Made by a program: the position numbers and the translations under genes | Shown: piece after piece, positions 61,105-64,000 of the stretch | Position numbering within the stretch: position 1 is the first letter of the stretch | Layout of the letters: each line of letters begins with the position of its first letter | Notes under the pieces: model-generated | Seen by the model: only the letters and a program-made list of their open reading frames with translations | Database searches by the model: none | Told to the model about the DNA's origin: nothing | Source: Nakamurella panacisegetis | GTDB taxonomy: Bacteria > Actinomycetota > Actinomycetes > Mycobacteriales > Nakamurellaceae | Length of the DNA stretch: 64,000 nt | Assembly (NCBI RefSeq): GCF_900104535.1 | Contig: NZ_LT629710.1 | Location: forward strand, 1,612,001 to 1,676,000 | Direction of reading: 5' to 3'

Positions 61105-62325
61105 ATGGTCAGGCGGTCACCGAGGCCGGCACCGGAGATCGGGCCGTCACCCAGCGGCGACCTGCCCCGGCTCGGGATGCTGCGGGAGATGACGGACGAG
61201 GCCGTCATGGCTCAGGTGTTCGCGCGCGCGCGTGTCACCCGGGCGGAACTGGCCACCCTCACCGGCATCTCGAAGCCGACGACCTGGCAGTCGGTCCGGC
61301 GTCTGGAGGAGGCCGGTGTGCTGCAGCCGGCCGGTCCCGACGACACCGGTCGGCGTGGTCGCGTCGCGACGTTCTACGAGCTGCCCCCGGACGCGGGCTG
61401 GGTGTTCGCGCTGCAGATCGACCAATCGGGCCTGCGTCTGGAATCGCTGGATCTGACCGGCAGGGTCTTCTTCGACCGGCACCACCCACCCGGGCCGCCC
61501 GGTGACGCGCCGGCCCTGATCACGGCCCTCCGGAAGGCGCTGACCCAGACGTTGACCGCCGGCGCCGCGCACGGCCCGGTCCGCGGCGGGGTCATCTCGT
61601 TGGCCAACCCGGTCGATCCGGTGACCAACCACATCATCGCGATGCCCGACTCGCCGTTTCCCGAGGGCCAGGCGCCTCTGGACCAGGTGCTGGGCGATCT
61701 GATCGCCGCGCCGGTGACCGTCGACAACGACGTCAACCTGGCCGCCGCCGCCGAACGAGCCTCCGGGGTGGCCGCCGGCGTCGACGACTTTGCGTACCTC
61801 TACGTCGGGGCCGGCATGGGGATGGGCCTCTACATTGCCGGTCGGCCGGTGCGGGGTGCCCACGGACTGGCCGGTGAGGTCGGCGAGCTGTCGGCCGCTG
61901 CGGCCCGGCGCCCGACCCTGGCCCGCGCGTTCCACCAGTCCGGCTTCGGCACCGAGGGTGGTCCGTCGGTGCGGGTGGATGACGTGCTGCGGGCGATGGA
62001 CGCCAGCGGAGAGCTACCCGATTCGGTGTTGACGATCGCCGGTGTCATAGCCCAGGCCGTGGTCGCCACGTGCGCCATCGTCGACCCGGCCTTGTTCGTT
62101 CTCGGTGGCCCGATCGGTTCGCATCCGGCCCTGTTGGAGCCCGTCCGGGCCGCCGTCCGGAACATCTGGCCCGGCCCGGTGCGGATCGAGTCGAGCACGA
62201 CCGGCGACCACCCGGCCCTGCGCGGCGCGGCCGGACTCGCGTTGGCCAGGGGCCGCGCTGCCCTGTTGGCGTCGGTCAACGGGATGAGCGGCGACCAACC
62301 CGTGGGCGAGCCGAGGGACCGGTGA
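61105..62325 (+). CDS. ROK-family transcriptional regulator
   Basis: ATG 61105 behind AAGGGG gives 406 residues; an upstream ATG (61060) overlaps the direct repeats. The N-terminal winged helix (about 25-75: EAVMAQVFARARVTRAELATLTGISKPTTWQSVRRLEEAGVL) is followed by a ROK sugar-kinase-like domain: FALQIDQSGLRLESLDLTG, VTVDNDVNLAAAAERASG, LYVGAGMGMGLYIAG, LAGEVGELS and LFVLGGPIG. The zinc-binding CxCGxxGC segment is missing, so it is a regulator rather than a kinase. It should control the divergent DUF1479 gene. Confidence 0.93.
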   Translation: MVRRSPRPAPEIGPSPSGDLPRLGMLREMTDEAVMAQVFARARVTRAELATLTGISKPTTWQSVRRLEEAGVLQPAGPDDTGRRGRVATFYELPPDAGWVFALQIDQSGLRLESLDLTGRVFFDRHHPPGPPGDAPALITALRKALTQTLTAGAAHGPVRGGVISLANPVDPVTNHIIAMPDSPFPEGQAPLDQVLGDLIAAPVTVDNDVNLAAAAERASGVAAGVDDFAYLYVGAGMGMGLYIAGRPVRGAHGLAGEVGELSAAAARRPTLARAFHQSGFGTEGGPSVRVDDVLRAMDASGELPDSVLTIAGVIAQAVVATCAIVDPALFVLGGPIGSHPALLEPVRAAVRNIWPGPVRIESSTTGDHPALRGAAGLALARGRAALLASVNGMSGDQPVGEPRDR

Positions 62326-62439
62326 CCCGCCCATCGCCATCGGCGCACCGCCCGGACCGCGCGCCCGTCCGCGCCCCCGGCGACGACCCACCCCGCACCA
62401 ACGACGGGCACCGAGCGACCTCCGGCCGGGCCCGTCCGA

Positions 62440-63642
62440 TCAGGAGCGATCGAGCCGGGGGAACAACAGCTCCCGGGCCAAGAGCAAGCCGGCTGCGGCG
62501 ATCGGGATGGCGACCAAGGCACCGAGGATGCCGAGCAGGGCCGAACCGATCAGGACGGCGACCACCGTCACCAGAGGGGGCACGTCGACCGCCTTGCCGA
62601 TGATCCGCGGCACCAGCAGGTAGTCCTCGCCGAGCCGGTACACGATGAAGAAGATGACGGTGGCGACGGCCAGCGGGAACGACACCGTCATGGCGACGAG
62701 AGCGACCACGACGCCGGCGACCGTCGACCCGACCACCGGGACCAGGTCGAGAATCGCCACCATGATCGACAGGAGCAGCGCGTAGGGGACGCCGAAGATG
62801 ATCAACCAGGCGAACGTGAGGCCACCGGCGATCAGCGAGATCACCAGGTTGCCGAGCACGTACCCGCCGACCTTGGCCAGGATGTCGTCCCCGATCAGGA
62901 TGGCGCGCGGGCGACGGGAGTGGGGGAACAGCCGGTAGAGCAAGCCTCGGATCCGCGGCATGTCAGCCAGGAAGTAGATGGTCAGCACCAGCACCACGAG
63001 CCCGTCGGCCACGGCCGAGAACACCGCGACCCCGGCCCCGATGATGCCCGAGGTCGCGGCCGATGTGGACGAGGAGAGCAGCGACTCCAGCTTCTGCTGC
63101 AGATGGAACTTCGCGTTGAGCTGCCCGATGAACGTGTGCTTGTCCTGCGCCTGCTGGAGGTACTTCGGAGCGTTGGTGACGAATTGCTCGGCCTGTGTGA
63201 CCAGAGCGGGCACCGCCGCCGCGATGAACCCCGCGATGCATCCGATGATCACCACCAGGACCACCACCACCCCCAACCAGCGCGGCACCCGCCGTCTCAC
63301 CAGCCAGGACACCGCCGGGTCGATCCCCACGGCCAGGAACAACGACAGCCCGATGAGGATGAAGGTATGGCCGGCCGCCACGAACAGATGGAGCGCGGCA
63401 TACATGACGGCCACACCCGCCGTGGCCACCAAGGCGACGAAGAACGGTGCGCGCCAGTTGAAGGGCTTCCCAACGGTACCCATCGGGTTCTCGTCGGTGC
63501 TGATCTCGGCCGCCGTTATCTCGGCCACGGCCACCATGCCCTCGGACTCGGACTCATGCGGCAGGCCGACCGATTCGTCGTCCTCGTCTCGGGCGGAGGA
63601 CGGCCCACCGGGCGTCGGGTCGTGAAGTTTCTCGTTCGGCAC
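62440..63642 (-). CDS. AI-2E-family transporter-like membrane protein
   Basis: The GTG start (63642) behind AGGA gives 400 residues with an acidic 50-residue N-terminus. About eight membrane helices follow, with the family pattern: FILIGLSLFLAVGIDPAVSWLVRRRVPRWLGVVVVLV, then a long extracytoplasmic/amphipathic part (LVTQAEQFVTNAPKYLQQ), LGNLVISLIAGGLTFAWLIIFGVPYALLLSIMVAILDLVPVVGSTVAGV and YRLGEDYLLVPRIIG. These are the usual PF01594 hallmarks. Family members move quorum signals or ions; the substrate is unknown. Confidence 0.92.
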   Translation of the reverse strand: MPNEKLHDPTPGGPSSARDEDDESVGLPHESESEGMVAVAEITAAEISTDENPMGTVGKPFNWRAPFFVALVATAGVAVMYAALHLFVAAGHTFILIGLSLFLAVGIDPAVSWLVRRRVPRWLGVVVVLVVIIGCIAGFIAAAVPALVTQAEQFVTNAPKYLQQAQDKHTFIGQLNAKFHLQQKLESLLSSSTSAATSGIIGAGVAVFSAVADGLVVLVLTIYFLADMPRIRGLLYRLFPHSRRPRAILIGDDILAKVGGYVLGNLVISLIAGGLTFAWLIIFGVPYALLLSIMVAILDLVPVVGSTVAGVVVALVAMTVSFPLAVATVIFFIVYRLGEDYLLVPRIIGKAVDVPPLVTVVAVLIGSALLGILGALVAIPIAAAGLLLARELLFPRLDRS

Positions 63643-63989
63643 GGGAAATCCTGTCTGCGGACGGAATGGAACATTTCGGTGGAAGAACCGTCGGCTGACG
63701 TCCGTCCGGATAGTGCCCAGCCAACGGTTTCCTGACACAGGAAACTAATCGGCGCCGATCGGGCGGTTCAAGAGCCGGACGGTCCGACGCCGGACGGCTT
63801 CACGGGCGGGCCCGACCGATTCACGGCCGGGCCCGACCGGCCACCCGGACTGGTCGCCCGGACGGACGAACAGCCACCATCGCTCCGGCCGTGGCGGGGC
63901 GACGCGCCGTCCTTGCTCGCCGGTCATGCCTGACGCCGATCGAGTGACCCCCTCCGTCGGATGGCGGCCTCTTCATCTAGATTGAGCCG
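63643..63989. other. 347-base stretch without a recognisable gene
   Basis: It lies between the AI-2E gene and the possible start at 63990. No frame is convincing. Short GC-rich direct repeats of GGGCCCGACCG-type (63808-63846) are present. Confidence 0.4.
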
Positions 63990-64000
63990 ATGCCCGATCC
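63990..64000 (+). CDS. possible start of a further gene, cut by the window edge
   Basis: ATG 63990 is preceded by TAGATT (63978-63983), a -10-like box 7 bases before it, so a leaderless gene may begin here. Only three codons (M P D) are visible. Confidence 0.25.

Noticed and set aside
1-64000. tRNA, rRNA, CRISPR array or complete insertion sequence
   Set aside because: None was recognised on reading; the remnants suggest mobile-element activity but no transposase or terminal repeats were found.

Overview
The window is very GC-rich DNA with GTG and TTG starts, many overlapping ATGA/GTGA gene junctions and typical actinobacterial families: a SigE-family sigma factor with a META-domain partner, a DUF222/HNH (13E12-type) endonuclease gene, surface proteins with LAxTG anchors, a DtxR-type regulator beside an Nramp transporter, and CsoR. 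It is most likely a chromosomal segment of a high-GC actinomycete. A Nakamurella/Frankineae-like soil organism is my guess; the sequence alone does not fix the genus.

Bases 1-13,000 are a mosaic accessory region. It holds the end of a nucleotidyltransferase gene, a decayed restriction-modification pair (a PD-(D/E)XK nuclease gene with one frameshift and an amino-methyltransferase gene with two), a sigma factor/META-protein operon, a VOC protein, a 5'-truncated alpha/beta-hydrolase, a TetR-controlled SDR dehydrogenase with two operators, and two unrelated toxin-antitoxin modules that both use a RES-domain toxin. Gene remnants and gene-free stretches are common here.

Bases 13,300-24,500 are core-like: a recC-recB-recD operon, then a metal-efflux unit in which two metal sensors (CsoR and ArsR/SmtB) precede one CDF exporter, then a GH16-like secreted-fold protein and the stub of an aldo/keto reductase gene. 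Bases 24,700-28,700 carry an AlkA-like DNA glycosylase, an endonuclease/exonuclease/phosphatase-fold protein and a cobalamin riboswitch in front of cbtB-cbtA, which predicts B12-repressed cobalt uptake.

Bases 28,900-36,400 are a cell-surface block: a secreted HEWSH protein, an ice-binding-like (DUF3494) protein with an LAKTG anchor, a Ser/Gly-rich exported protein with DDHGG repeats, an OmpR/histidine kinase pair, another exported protein and a lipoprotein. Bases 36,500-44,900 hold nadE, an APH-fold kinase overlapping a HAD protein, a UvrD-like helicase and small membrane proteins. Bases 44,000-47,800 encode a flavin and haem electron-transfer set (a four-helix cytochrome-b-like protein, ApbE, an FMN-binding protein and a ferric-reductase-like oxidoreductase). 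Bases 47,900-51,600 carry a second two-component system and an LASTG-anchored surface protein.

Bases 52,000-64,000 contain mntH with an 18-bp operator-like palindrome and a convergent DtxR/MntR regulator, a truncated haemoglobin, a 2-hydroxyacid dehydrogenase, a methyltransferase, the DUF222/HNH gene, a nitronate-monooxygenase-like flavoprotein, a divergent DUF1479 dioxygenase/ROK regulator pair with shared direct repeats, and an AI-2E-type membrane protein. No tRNA, rRNA, CRISPR array or intact insertion sequence was seen.
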